A DNA stretch of 64,000 nt from Desulforhopalus vacuolatus (GTDB lineage: Bacteria > Desulfobacterota > Desulfobulbia > Desulfobulbales > Desulfocapsaceae), in the NCBI RefSeq assembly GCF_016918505.1, contig NZ_JAFFPZ010000001.1:62001-126000 (forward strand). Direction: 5' to 3'. Positions 39,209 to 46,929 of the stretch are shown in pieces. Numbering within the stretch: position 1 is the stretch's first letter; every line of letters begins with the position of its first letter. The notes under the pieces were generated by a model. It was not told the DNA's origin. It did not search any database and worked only from the letters and a program-made list of their open reading frames with translations. The position numbers and the translations under genes are program-made.

Positions 39209-40849
39209 TCAATCCTTTTGCAGAAAGGGGTATTCATAAGTAGAAGGTGCCAGAAATGTCTCTTTCACTGTTCTCATGGAAACCCAGCGCATGAGGTTGG
39301 CTGCCGACCCGGCCTTGTCGTTGGTGCCGGAGGCACGACCACCGCCAAAAGGCTGTTGACCGACAACAGCACCGGTGGGTTTATCGTTGATATAGAAATT
39401 GCCTGCGCTGTGCTCCAGAGCCGCCATGGCAGTACCTACCGCCAGACGATCCTTTGCAAAGATACTTCCAGTAAGCGCATAGGGAGAACTTTCATCACAC
39501 AACCTCAAGGTCTTTTCATAATCAGCGTCATCATAAACATACACGCTTATTACCGGCCCGAAGATCTCTTCAACCATGGTTTTAAAATGGGGATCGGTTG
39601 CCAGAATGACGGTAGGTTCAACGAAATAGCCTTTGCTGTCATCACATCCACCGCCGATAAGAATCTCCGCGCCATCGTTATCTCTGGTGTACTGAAGATA
39701 GGAAGAGATATTATCAAAAGCGGCCTTATCGATAACAGCACCGACAAAATTGGTGAAATCAGTGGGGTCACCCATTTTAATGGTACTCATCTGCGCCCGA
39801 ACCTCTTTCTCAATATCGCCCCAGAGAGATTTCGGAATAAAGGCCCGGCTTGCAGCAGAACATTTTTGACCCTGGAATTCAAAGGCACCCCGCACAATCC
39901 CGGTGGCGACCTGTTTCGCATCTGCAGAGCTGTGCACAAAGATGAAATCCTTACCGCCGGTTTCCCCGACAATTCTCGGATATGCATGATATTTGGTGAT
40001 ATTTTCGCCGACAGTTTTCCACATTGACTGAAAAACACGGGTGGAACCGGTGAAGTGAATTCCTGCAAGGTGTTCACTTGCCAGTGCAGTATTCCCCACA
40101 TCAGAACCAGAGCCGGGAACAAAGTTGATAACTCCTGGCGGAAGCCCCGCCTCCTCAAAGATCTGCATCAAGAGGTATGGCGTATATACAAGTGCGGAAG
40201 CAGGTTTCCAGACCACTGTATTGCCCATCATGGCGGGAGCAGTCGGCAGGTTACCCGCAATCGCGGTAAAGTTGAAAGGAGTAACGGCAAAGACAAAGCC
40301 TTCCAGCGGGCGGTACTGCACGTAATTCCACACTCCTTCAGAAGAAGTGGGTTGATTACGATAAATTTCTTCAGCATATTTTGCATTGAAGCGGAGGAAG
40401 TCAATCAATTCACAAACAGCGTCAATTTCTGCCTGGAATACAGTTTTTCCACCAACCAGCATCGCCCCGGCATTAATCTGATAACGATATTTTTTCGAGA
40501 TAAGCTCGGCAACCTTCAACATAATCGCCGCACGCTCTTCCCAGCGAATGGAACGCCACATTTCCTGGCTCGCCACGGCACAATCAATGGCCTGCTGAAC
40601 CTCTTTCGGTCCCGCTTTATGGTATTCAGCAAGAACATGGCCGTGATCATGAGGCATGGTAACTTTACCCATATTGCCAGTTCTCACTTCTTTCCCGCCG
40701 ATGATAATGGGAATTTCAATCTTTGTTGCCGCCATTTCTTTCAACGCAGCCTGCATGGCCTTTCTCTCCGGACTTCCGGGAGCATACGAATAAATAGGTT
40801 CGTTGGTCGGTTCTGGAACATTGATGATGGCGTTGTTTACTAAATTCAT
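39209..40849 (-). CDS. pruA: L-glutamate gamma-semialdehyde (P5C) dehydrogenase
   Basis: The 546-residue aldehyde dehydrogenase oxidises glutamate semialdehyde from proline to glutamate with NAD. ATG 40849 is preceded by GAGGAA; an upstream ATG at 40879 adds ten residues. The length and opening (VNNAIINVPEPTNEPIYSYAPGSPER) match the eukaryote-like ALDH4 group rather than the PutA-fused type. Catalytic Glu is in RIVGETGGKDFIF and Cys in GAFEFQGQKCSAASR; TPFNFTAIAGNLPTAPA and QQPFGGGRASGTNDK are further signatures. It lies 16 bp after proline dehydrogenase and is followed by a terminator, so the two form one operon. Confidence 0.94.
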   Translation of the reverse strand: MNLVNNAIINVPEPTNEPIYSYAPGSPERKAMQAALKEMAATKIEIPIIIGGKEVRTGNMGKVTMPHDHGHVLAEYHKAGPKEVQQAIDCAVASQEMWRSIRWEERAAIMLKVAELISKKYRYQINAGAMLVGGKTVFQAEIDAVCELIDFLRFNAKYAEEIYRNQPTSSEGVWNYVQYRPLEGFVFAVTPFNFTAIAGNLPTAPAMMGNTVVWKPASALVYTPYLLMQIFEEAGLPPGVINFVPGSGSDVGNTALASEHLAGIHFTGSTRVFQSMWKTVGENITKYHAYPRIVGETGGKDFIFVHSSADAKQVATGIVRGAFEFQGQKCSAASRAFIPKSLWGDIEKEVRAQMSTIKMGDPTDFTNFVGAVIDKAAFDNISSYLQYTRDNDGAEILIGGGCDDSKGYFVEPTVILATDPHFKTMVEEIFGPVISVYVYDDADYEKTLRLCDESSPYALTGSIFAKDRLAVGTAMAALEHSAGNFYINDKPTGAVVGQQPFGGGRASGTNDKAGSAANLMRWVSMRTVKETFLAPSTYEYPFLQKD

Positions 40850-40865
40850 AGGTATTCCTCTTGTT

Positions 40866-41777
40866 TTAACCTTTAACAAAAATTGCTTTGACAGCCATTG
40901 AAACCATATTTGGATTTTCTTTCAGTCGACGGGTGCAATATCCAAACCAGTCGGCACCATAAGGGAGATAAACCCGCATGGGATGGCCTTTATCAATGAT
41001 AGATTGACGCAAACCCGGTGCTACGCCATAGAGCATTTGGAACTCATATTTATCTGTGGGAACTTTATATTTTTCCAACAGCTTATACGCACCTTCAACG
41101 AGGGCCGAATCGTGGGTGGCAATCGCCGGAAACATCTTCAATTTCAGCATCACCTCCAAATCTTCGAGGTAATGATCACGAACGTCCTGCGCATCTTTAA
41201 AGGCAATCTCCGCAGGCTCAACATAGATACCTTTACAGAGACGGAGATTCACCGGTGCTTCAGGTGTATTGAGATCCGCGAGGCTCTCAATATCACTTTT
41301 TGTCCGTTTCAACATTGCCTGTACAACAAGCCCGACATGATTGGGGAATTCCTGCTTGAAACGTCGGAACATGGCAATTTCCATATCGGTGCATGGAGAA
41401 TCTTCCATATCAATCCGGATAAAACGGTTATAGGAGACAGCCTTTTCGATCAGCTCATGAATATTTTTCTCACACACCTCTTTATCAAGCAAGAGGCCGA
41501 AAAATGTAGGCTTCACCGAATAGCTGGTGGCAAGACCTGCTTTTTCCGTTCTTTCAATCAGATCGAGATACTCTCTCTTGTTCTGCTCGGCCTGATCAAG
41601 GCTGGTGATAAACTCCCCAAGAATATCAATGGTAGTTTTAACCTTTATTTTATTGAGTGCCTGCACTTCCTCCATGGCCTGTTCAACATTTTGACCAGCA
41701 ACGTACTCCCTGGAAAAACGCCATACAAAGGACTGTGGAAGGTATGGTAAAATATTTGCTACGACTTTTTGTAACAT
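40866..41777 (-). CDS. Proline dehydrogenase (mono-functional)
   Basis: The 303-residue FAD barrel enzyme oxidises proline to pyrroline-5-carboxylate. Signatures are VKPTFFGLLLD, FIRIDMEDSPCTDMEIAMFRRF, VNLRLCKGIYVEPAEIAF and the C-terminal LPYGADWFGYCTRRLKENP, where the paired Arg residues contact the substrate carboxylate. It is the size of Bacillus and Thermus PRODH, not the PutA fusion. It is transcribed with pruA and divergently from a GntR regulator; the 127-bp gap contains a palindromic operator-like site. Confidence 0.93.
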   Translation of the reverse strand: MLQKVVANILPYLPQSFVWRFSREYVAGQNVEQAMEEVQALNKIKVKTTIDILGEFITSLDQAEQNKREYLDLIERTEKAGLATSYSVKPTFFGLLLDKEVCEKNIHELIEKAVSYNRFIRIDMEDSPCTDMEIAMFRRFKQEFPNHVGLVVQAMLKRTKSDIESLADLNTPEAPVNLRLCKGIYVEPAEIAFKDAQDVRDHYLEDLEVMLKLKMFPAIATHDSALVEGAYKLLEKYKVPTDKYEFQMLYGVAPGLRQSIIDKGHPMRVYLPYGADWFGYCTRRLKENPNMVSMAVKAIFVKG

Positions 41778-41825
41778 GTTGTATCTCCTGTTTAATTTTT
41801 AAGTATATCCCTTTTGCACTTGAAG

Positions 41826-41837
41826 ATTGTATACAAT
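41826..41837. promoter_or_regulatory. Candidate GntR/FCD operator
   Basis: The perfect 12-bp palindrome ATTGTATACAAT contains GTATAC, which fits the general GntR-family GTM-KAC half-site pattern. A related half-site TTGTAC lies 14 bases further right. It sits 49 bp upstream of the proline dehydrogenase start and 68 bp upstream of gntR, the right place to control both. Confidence 0.5.
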
Positions 41838-41904
41838 TAATGTATAAGGATTGTACGAATATCAAACAAACATGTCAACTATTTTTGATTCACAGGAGAA
41901 AAAA

Positions 41905-42633
41905 ATGACAAAAAACGTTGAAAAGCATGATAAGGAGCAGCAAAAAGAAAAGGAGAACAGATCTTCCGAGGAATTTGCCTATCAGAAGTTAAAAACGGCC
42001 ATACGCAAGCGTTACATCACCAGAGGAAGTAAACTTGTTGAAACAACTCTTGCGGAAGAGCTCGGCATCAGTCGGACCCCTGTCCGCAGCGCAATAAAAC
42101 GCCTTGAGTCAGAAGGCCTCGTTAATATTTTCCCTAATCGGGGCGCTTTTGTGATAACTCCCACCCGCAGAGAGATTGAAGAGACCTTCCAGGTGCGGGC
42201 GGCCCTTGAGTCCATGGCCATTGAACTGGCCATAGAGAAGGCGTCGGATGAGCAGATAGCAGAACTTCGCCACATCATCAACAGGGAATATGAGATCCTT
42301 GAAAGAAAAGCCATGAACGAGTACTGGCCGAATAACAATGCCATTCACCTGAAAATAGCGGAAATGAGTGATAACCGTGTCCTTTTCCTGCGCGTTTCCG
42401 AGATTCTCGAACAAAGCTCTCTTTATCTGGTACTCTACGATCCTTTCTCCCGCCTGGATTACTGTCCCATGGCGGAGCATGAAAAACTTTTTGCAGCCCT
42501 GAAAGCAAAAAATAAGGCGGCAGCACGCGCCGCCATGGAGGAGCATCTGAAAAGTTCAACGGCATACGTGTACGTCGCTGAAGAGGTACCTGAAGATTAC
42601 ATCTCCCTTCACTCAAAGATGGAAAATCCTTAA
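41905..42633 (+). CDS. GntR-family transcriptional regulator, FCD (FadR-like) type
   Basis: The 242-residue regulator has an N-terminal winged helix (EFAYQKLKTAIRKRYITRGSKL...TTLAEELGISRTPVRSAIKRLESEGLV, about residues 22-72). An all-helical FCD ligand domain follows (ETFQVRAALESMAIELA..., with the metal-site-like NNAIHLKIAEMSDN). ATG 41905 follows AGGAGA; the frame extends to 41851 without support. Divergent placement next to proline dehydrogenase and upstream of a TRAP transporter suggests it senses a substrate or intermediate of this locus and controls both sides. That is inference. Confidence 0.9.
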   Translation: MTKNVEKHDKEQQKEKENRSSEEFAYQKLKTAIRKRYITRGSKLVETTLAEELGISRTPVRSAIKRLESEGLVNIFPNRGAFVITPTRREIEETFQVRAALESMAIELAIEKASDEQIAELRHIINREYEILERKAMNEYWPNNNAIHLKIAEMSDNRVLFLRVSEILEQSSLYLVLYDPFSRLDYCPMAEHEKLFAALKAKNKAAARAAMEEHLKSSTAYVYVAEEVPEDYISLHSKMENP

Positions 42634-42848
42634 AAAATACAAGTTGAATTAATACTACAAAGATGTAATCTTTTTCATCTCAAGGATTTACGATTATGTC
42701 CATGAACGGGTGGCGGGAGAAAAGCATTACAGTCTCTCCCCCGTCCCCATCCTCAACTGAAAAGGAGAAAAAATATTCAAAAATCCGTCATTCGGATACA
42801 CGAAAGAAGAGACATCCAAGACGAAAACCATTCAACAAGGAGCTTGAC

Positions 42849-43856
42849 ATGCTGAACAAAATTTTCCCTGCGGTTTGCGCCGCAGCAGCCACCGCACTCT
42901 TTTCCTTCAATACTGTCTTTGCCAGTCCGACAATTCTCAAGTTCGCCGGTCAGAGCGCTGCAAATCACCCGGCAACAGCCTTCATGAATGATATTGCCAG
43001 CCAGGTGAAAGAGAAGACAGACGGAAGGATAGAGATAAAAGTCTATCCTTCCAGTCAGCTGGGCAACTACTCCACCGTGTACCAGGAGCAGATCCAGGGA
43101 ACAATCGCCCTCTCCTGCATCTCTCTTCCCAGTGATTTCGATCCCCGCATGGAACTTGTTTACATTAATGGCTACGTGAACAGCTATGAAGATGCCAGGC
43201 GTATTTTTGCACCGGATCAATGGATGTTTCAAAAACTCAGTGAGTTCAATGAGCGTCTCGGCGTTAAACTTCTCGGCTTTTTCATTGAGGGATTCATCGG
43301 TATAGGCACGACAAAAGAAGTTGCAGAACCACTCAACCCCAACGTTTCAAAAGGTGCTGTCGTCCGTATTCCCAACATGAATGTGTATAAATTCGGGGCA
43401 GAAGCAATGGGATACAAAACAGTGGGTATTCCCTATCCTGAAGTATATCAGGCAATACAGACCAGAGTTGTTGATGGCGTCGATGGATATCCCGTTGCAG
43501 CTGCGTACACCAATCTCTCCGATGCAATCAAATACTGGTACAACACAAAATACTCTATTGAATTTCAAGGCTGTATGGTAAGCGAAAAAATCTGGAAGAC
43601 CATCACCCCTGCAGATCAAAAGGTAATTCAGGACATTTTTACCAGTGCGACAATGGCTTCCATTGATAATGCCAAAGAAATTGATGATCACTATATGGAG
43701 CTTATGCGTAAAAAAGGCATCACAGTATATGATTACACCTCGGAAGAACTGGCACCGATGACCGCCGCCATTGTAAAAACATGGCCGAAGTTGAAAAAAA
43801 CGATGAATCCTGAACTGATTGATGAATTTGTAAAAGAGATGGCACCAAAGAAATAA
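42849..43856 (+). CDS. dctP: TRAP transporter substrate-binding protein (DctP), operon 2
   Basis: The 335-residue protein begins at ATG 42849 behind AAGGAG; the frame is open from 42696 but the first 51 residues are not signal-like. The signal peptide is MLNKIFPAVCAAAATALFSF ending FASPT. Family phrases are KEKTDGRIEIKVYPSSQLGNYSTVYQEQ, VVRIPNMNVYKFGAEAMGYKTVGIPYPEVYQAIQTRVVDGVDG and a C-terminal KMAPKK-type tail. It lies in the same direction as the GntR gene and next to the proline degradation genes, so proline or a related compound is a reasonable but unproven ligand. Confidence 0.92.
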   Translation: MLNKIFPAVCAAAATALFSFNTVFASPTILKFAGQSAANHPATAFMNDIASQVKEKTDGRIEIKVYPSSQLGNYSTVYQEQIQGTIALSCISLPSDFDPRMELVYINGYVNSYEDARRIFAPDQWMFQKLSEFNERLGVKLLGFFIEGFIGIGTTKEVAEPLNPNVSKGAVVRIPNMNVYKFGAEAMGYKTVGIPYPEVYQAIQTRVVDGVDGYPVAAAYTNLSDAIKYWYNTKYSIEFQGCMVSEKIWKTITPADQKVIQDIFTSATMASIDNAKEIDDHYMELMRKKGITVYDYTSEELAPMTAAIVKTWPKLKKTMNPELIDEFVKEMAPKK

Positions 43857-43895
43857 GATATCTGTACACATTTTATTTCTTTCATTTTTCAAATG

Positions 43896-43926
43896 CCTCC
43901 GGAGAATTCCTTTCCGGAGGTGTTTT
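43896..43926 (+). terminator. Hairpin with T-run after dctP (operon 2)
   Basis: CCTCCGGA at 43896-43903 pairs with TCCGGAGG at 43913-43920, followed by TGTTTT. Placed between the binding-protein gene and the permease genes, it probably lowers permease expression relative to DctP, as is common in binding-protein-dependent operons. Confidence 0.7.
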
Positions 43927-43939
43927 CCCGCGACATTAG

Positions 43940-44077
43940 GGAACCTTGAATAATCAGTCTCTCGCCCATCTTCTTCGTTACAGTCGAAAATTTATCCTCG
44001 CAATATTAAACTATAGCTCCGGTAAATTTTCTCATGTGCCTTGAATATGAACGAAATACAAGATTATTCAAGGTACC
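43940..44077 (+). mobile_element. Family B MITE, full copy 2 (138 bp)
   Basis: Ends are GGAACCTTGAATAATC (left) and GATTATTCAAGGTACC (right). The interior is the reverse complement of the copy at 37190-37328 (TCGCCCATCTTCTTCGTTAC near the left end). It lies inside the TRAP operon between dctP and dctQ, just 18 bp before the dctQ start. Confidence 0.87.
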
Positions 44078-44095
44078 CATTAAAGGAGTATTCTC

Positions 44096-44674
44096 ATGGC
44101 GAAAAATGAATATGAGAGCAGCAGCTCTGCTCTCATTCAGCTTGATCTCTTTAACACGCCAAAGAACCTGTTCGACAAAATAACGATCAACTTTTTTTGC
44201 GTTACCTGTTTTACCATGACAGTACTTCTGACCACTGTTATCTGTGCAGTAACTTTCTTTCGTTATGTGCTTCAAGGAGATTTGTATGGCTATGAAGAGT
44301 GGGTGAAACTCTTTGCTTTCTGGCTCTATTTTGCCGGTGCCGCCGCTGGAGCGTGGGCACGAACCCATATTTCTGCGGACCTTGTCAACGTCTATGTAAA
44401 AAGAGGACTCCTGCGCAACGGATTGATTTTTCTGCGCAATCTCATCAGCTTCAGTGTGTGTGCCGTTTTTACCTGGTATGCGTTGAAATTCTTTCTGTTT
44501 GGATACACAGGCCCCCTGGGAACCGGCATCGCCATTCCCAAAACTACCGTCTGGCGAATTCCCTACTGGGCAGGCTATCTCTCTGTCCTTACAGGGATAG
44601 GTTTTATGACTTTTTACTTCTGCAGAGATTTCATCATCAGTGCCCGTTACCTTTTCAAAAGGAGCCCTAAATGA
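44096..44674 (+). CDS. dctQ: TRAP transporter small permease (DctQ), operon 2
   Basis: The 192-residue protein has four membrane helices, with family phrases VTFFRYVLQGDLYGYEEWVKLFAFWLYFAGAAAGAWARTHISADLV and a C-terminal IPKTTVWRIPYWAGYLSVLTGIG. The N-terminus is about 30 residues longer than in operon 1. AAAGGAG lies upstream of the ATG, just outside the MITE. Its stop overlaps the dctM start (ATGA, 44671-44674). Confidence 0.9.
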   Translation: MAKNEYESSSSALIQLDLFNTPKNLFDKITINFFCVTCFTMTVLLTTVICAVTFFRYVLQGDLYGYEEWVKLFAFWLYFAGAAAGAWARTHISADLVNVYVKRGLLRNGLIFLRNLISFSVCAVFTWYALKFFLFGYTGPLGTGIAIPKTTVWRIPYWAGYLSVLTGIGFMTFYFCRDFIISARYLFKRSPK

Positions 44675-45993
44675 TCTTCTTAGCACTTATTATTCTCATG
44701 TTCTGTCTCGTCATCGGGGTGCCGGTCCCGGTGAGCTTCATGGCATCCTCTCTGGTCCTCATTTTTTTTGGCGGACCTGATGGTGCCGGCTACGCGGCTT
44801 CTCAACTTCTGCCCTACGGTTATCAGCAGATGAATTCCGTCCCGCTTATTGCTATTGCCCTCTTTATTGCGGCAGGCGGAATTATGGAAAAGGGGAAGAT
44901 TGGCGGACATCTGATTGATTTTGTCGACGTCTTTGTCGGCCACAAACATGGCGGACTCGGCATCGTTGCCACCATCTCCTGTGCTATTGTCGGCTCCATC
45001 TGTGGTGCTGCCGTGGCCACGCTTTCCTGCGTTGGTTCCATCATGTTTCCCCGCTTCGAAAAGGAAAACTACCCGCGGGGTCTCTCTGCTGCACTCATTG
45101 CCAACGCCTCGCTGCTGGGACTCCTTATTCCTCCCAATGCGACTCTAATTATTTTTGCATGGATCTCAGGGCAATCGGTACTCGCCTGCTTTCTCGCCAC
45201 AGTTATTCCGGGGTTTATCACCATCATCCTTCTGTGTACAGTTAATGGCTGGATCCTCAAACGCTACGACATGAAGGTGACTAACGAGAAGCGAAACCGC
45301 ACCACTGCCGATAAAATAGCACTCTTTAAATCGAGAGGAAAAACAGCGATTCCGTCCCTTTTCCTGCCAATTATTGTTCTTGGAGGGATTTATGGCGGTA
45401 TCATGACCACCACAGAAGCTTCTTCCATGGCAATTCTCTATGCCATCCCGGTTGGAATGTTTATCTACAAGGGGCTGAATCTCAAAAATACCTACCAGAC
45501 TCTTGTTGAGGCCGCGATCACAACTGGTGTCATCATGGTGATGCTCTACTGTGTCTCCATGCTCAGTCGTCTCTACCTGCTGGAAGACCTGCCGGGTGTA
45601 TTGCTTACTCTCTTCCAGGGGATTTCCGACAACCCCCTCGTCATCATGCTGATGATCAACATTTTTCTGGTCGTCATGGGAATGCTGATGGACGATATCA
45701 GCGTTGTAGTGCTCACTACGCCGATTCTTCTCCCCATCGTAATGCAGATAGGCTACGATCCGATCCATTACGCCGCCATTGTCGGTGTAAATACGGGCCT
45801 GGGCTGCATCACCCCTCCGGCCGCACCGGTGCTCTACCTCTCAGGTCGTCTCAGCGGTACCCCCATTGACGAGATGATGGGTCCCTGCCTCTGGTTTATC
45901 GGACTCTGCTGGATTCCGGTCCTTGCCATAACAGTGTTAATGCCAAAAATATCTCTTCTGCTTCCTCATTTTATTCTGGGAGCCGCATGGTAA
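44671..45993 (+). CDS. dctM: TRAP transporter large permease (DctM), operon 2
   Basis: The 440-residue protein has about twelve helices. Signatures are IGVPVPVSFMASSLVLIFFGG, SVPLIAIALFIAAGGIMEKG, ASLLGLLIPPNATLIIFAWISG, GGIMTTTEASSMAILYAIPVG and GVNTGLGCITPPAAPVLYLSG. It is translationally coupled to dctQ and followed 13 bp later by a small membrane-peptide gene. With dctP and dctQ it forms a complete sodium-driven uptake system next to proline catabolism. Confidence 0.93.
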   Translation: MIFLALIILMFCLVIGVPVPVSFMASSLVLIFFGGPDGAGYAASQLLPYGYQQMNSVPLIAIALFIAAGGIMEKGKIGGHLIDFVDVFVGHKHGGLGIVATISCAIVGSICGAAVATLSCVGSIMFPRFEKENYPRGLSAALIANASLLGLLIPPNATLIIFAWISGQSVLACFLATVIPGFITIILLCTVNGWILKRYDMKVTNEKRNRTTADKIALFKSRGKTAIPSLFLPIIVLGGIYGGIMTTTEASSMAILYAIPVGMFIYKGLNLKNTYQTLVEAAITTGVIMVMLYCVSMLSRLYLLEDLPGVLLTLFQGISDNPLVIMLMINIFLVVMGMLMDDISVVVLTTPILLPIVMQIGYDPIHYAAIVGVNTGLGCITPPAAPVLYLSGRLSGTPIDEMMGPCLWFIGLCWIPVLAITVLMPKISLLLPHFILGAAW

Positions 45994-46006
45994 TAAGGAG
46001 ACAATT

Positions 46007-46165
46007 ATGAAATTTTACGAAACACTCTTCGCTGTCTTCTGCTTTGCCTTCTTTCTTGTTGCCCTTACCACCCAGACGCCCTTTGCCTACCTGGCAGCGG
46101 CAATCTTTGCGGCCCTCTCCCGCACCGCAAAGAAAAAAGGCTGGTGGGATAAAACCGAGGAGTAA
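46007..46165 (+). CDS. 52-residue membrane peptide in TRAP operon 2
   Basis: A short gene starts ATG 46007 behind TAAGGAG, 13 bp after dctM, and ends at TAA 46163-46165. The product (MKFYETLFAVFCFAFFLVAL..., ending KKKGWWDKTEE) has one or two hydrophobic helices over residues 5-40 and a basic then acidic tail. The strong ribosome-binding site, tight spacing and non-random membrane composition support translation. I know no family for it. It may be an accessory subunit of the TRAP permease, which is inference. Confidence 0.6.
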   Translation: MKFYETLFAVFCFAFFLVALTTQTPFAYLAAAIFAALSRTAKKKGWWDKTEE

Positions 46166-46362
46166 GAAACAGCTCCAGTCAAGAAGAAATCGAGCCGGGC
46201 GAGACAGGTCTCGGGAGCCTGTATCACCCGCTTTCGCAAAATCAGGCACAAGAATAATGTCCGTGTTGATTGATGGCTGAAGACTCCCTGGGCACACAAT
46301 GGCAGTGCAGGACTTGCGGCCTGTACAGAGTATACAGGTCCGGGGATGGAGAACAGTAAACT

Positions 46363-46845
46363 ATGACGAAATCTTTTTCACATTCCACCAGGAACTCTGA
46401 GAATACCAACAATACATACGATATAGCAGAGTCCTTTCCAGTGCTGATGATGACCTGTGTGAAACACCTGAGGGAAAGTCTCAATGCACACTTTATCGAA
46501 GCCGGGCAAAGTGTTACCACGGAGCAATGGCTGATTCTCACATTCCTCGCACATCAGGATGGGGTTTCCCAGCAGCACCTGGCAAATCGCTATGACAGAA
46601 GCAAGGTGTCAACCATGGCCCTGCTGAAGAAGCTGGAAAAGAACGGTCTTATCATCAGAAGACCTGATCCTGGCGACGGCAGGAGCAATCTCGTCTCTCT
46701 GACCAGAGAGGGACGAACGTTGCAGCATTCGCTCATCCCCCTGGCAAAGGAAAATATCACCCGGATGAGTAAGAATGTGCCACCTGAGGATATCGAGCAA
46801 TTGAAATCAATCTTGAGGAAAATTACTCAAAATCTTAAGAGCTGA
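46363..46845 (+). CDS. MarR-family transcriptional regulator
   Basis: The 160-residue winged-helix regulator shows the MarR core: QSVTTEQWLILTFLAHQDGVSQQHLANRYDRSKVSTMALLKKLEKNGLIIRRPDPGDGRSNLVSLTREG. The wing DPGDGRSNLV is diagnostic. It lies 84 bp upstream of an MFS exporter in the same direction, so it probably represses that exporter and is relieved by a toxic ligand. The 197-bp stretch before it contains only a 28-codon ORF (46273-46359) with a Cys-x2-Cys pair, which I do not call as a gene. Confidence 0.88.
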   Translation: MTKSFSHSTRNSENTNNTYDIAESFPVLMMTCVKHLRESLNAHFIEAGQSVTTEQWLILTFLAHQDGVSQQHLANRYDRSKVSTMALLKKLEKNGLIIRRPDPGDGRSNLVSLTREGRTLQHSLIPLAKENITRMSKNVPPEDIEQLKSILRKITQNLKS

Positions 46846-46862
46846 TTTTTTTAAAACCAAAT

Positions 46863-46880
46863 TAGTTAGGGTGCTTACTA
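46863..46880. promoter_or_regulatory. Possible MarR operator upstream of MFS gene
   Basis: The imperfect palindrome TAGTTAGGGTGCTTACTA has 6 of 7 arm positions paired and lies between marR and the exporter gene, 50 bp before the MFS start. Symmetry and location only; no known site to compare. Confidence 0.3.
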
Positions 46881-46929
46881 TGATTTAACCCTGAAGTAAT
46901 TCTACAGAGAATCAAAGAAAGGCTCAATC

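Noticed and set aside
46273-46359. 28-codon ORF with Cys-x2-Cys (QWQCRTCG), rubredoxin-like start
   Set aside because: Too short, lacks the second cysteine pair, and no ribosome-binding site; most likely chance or a tiny remnant.
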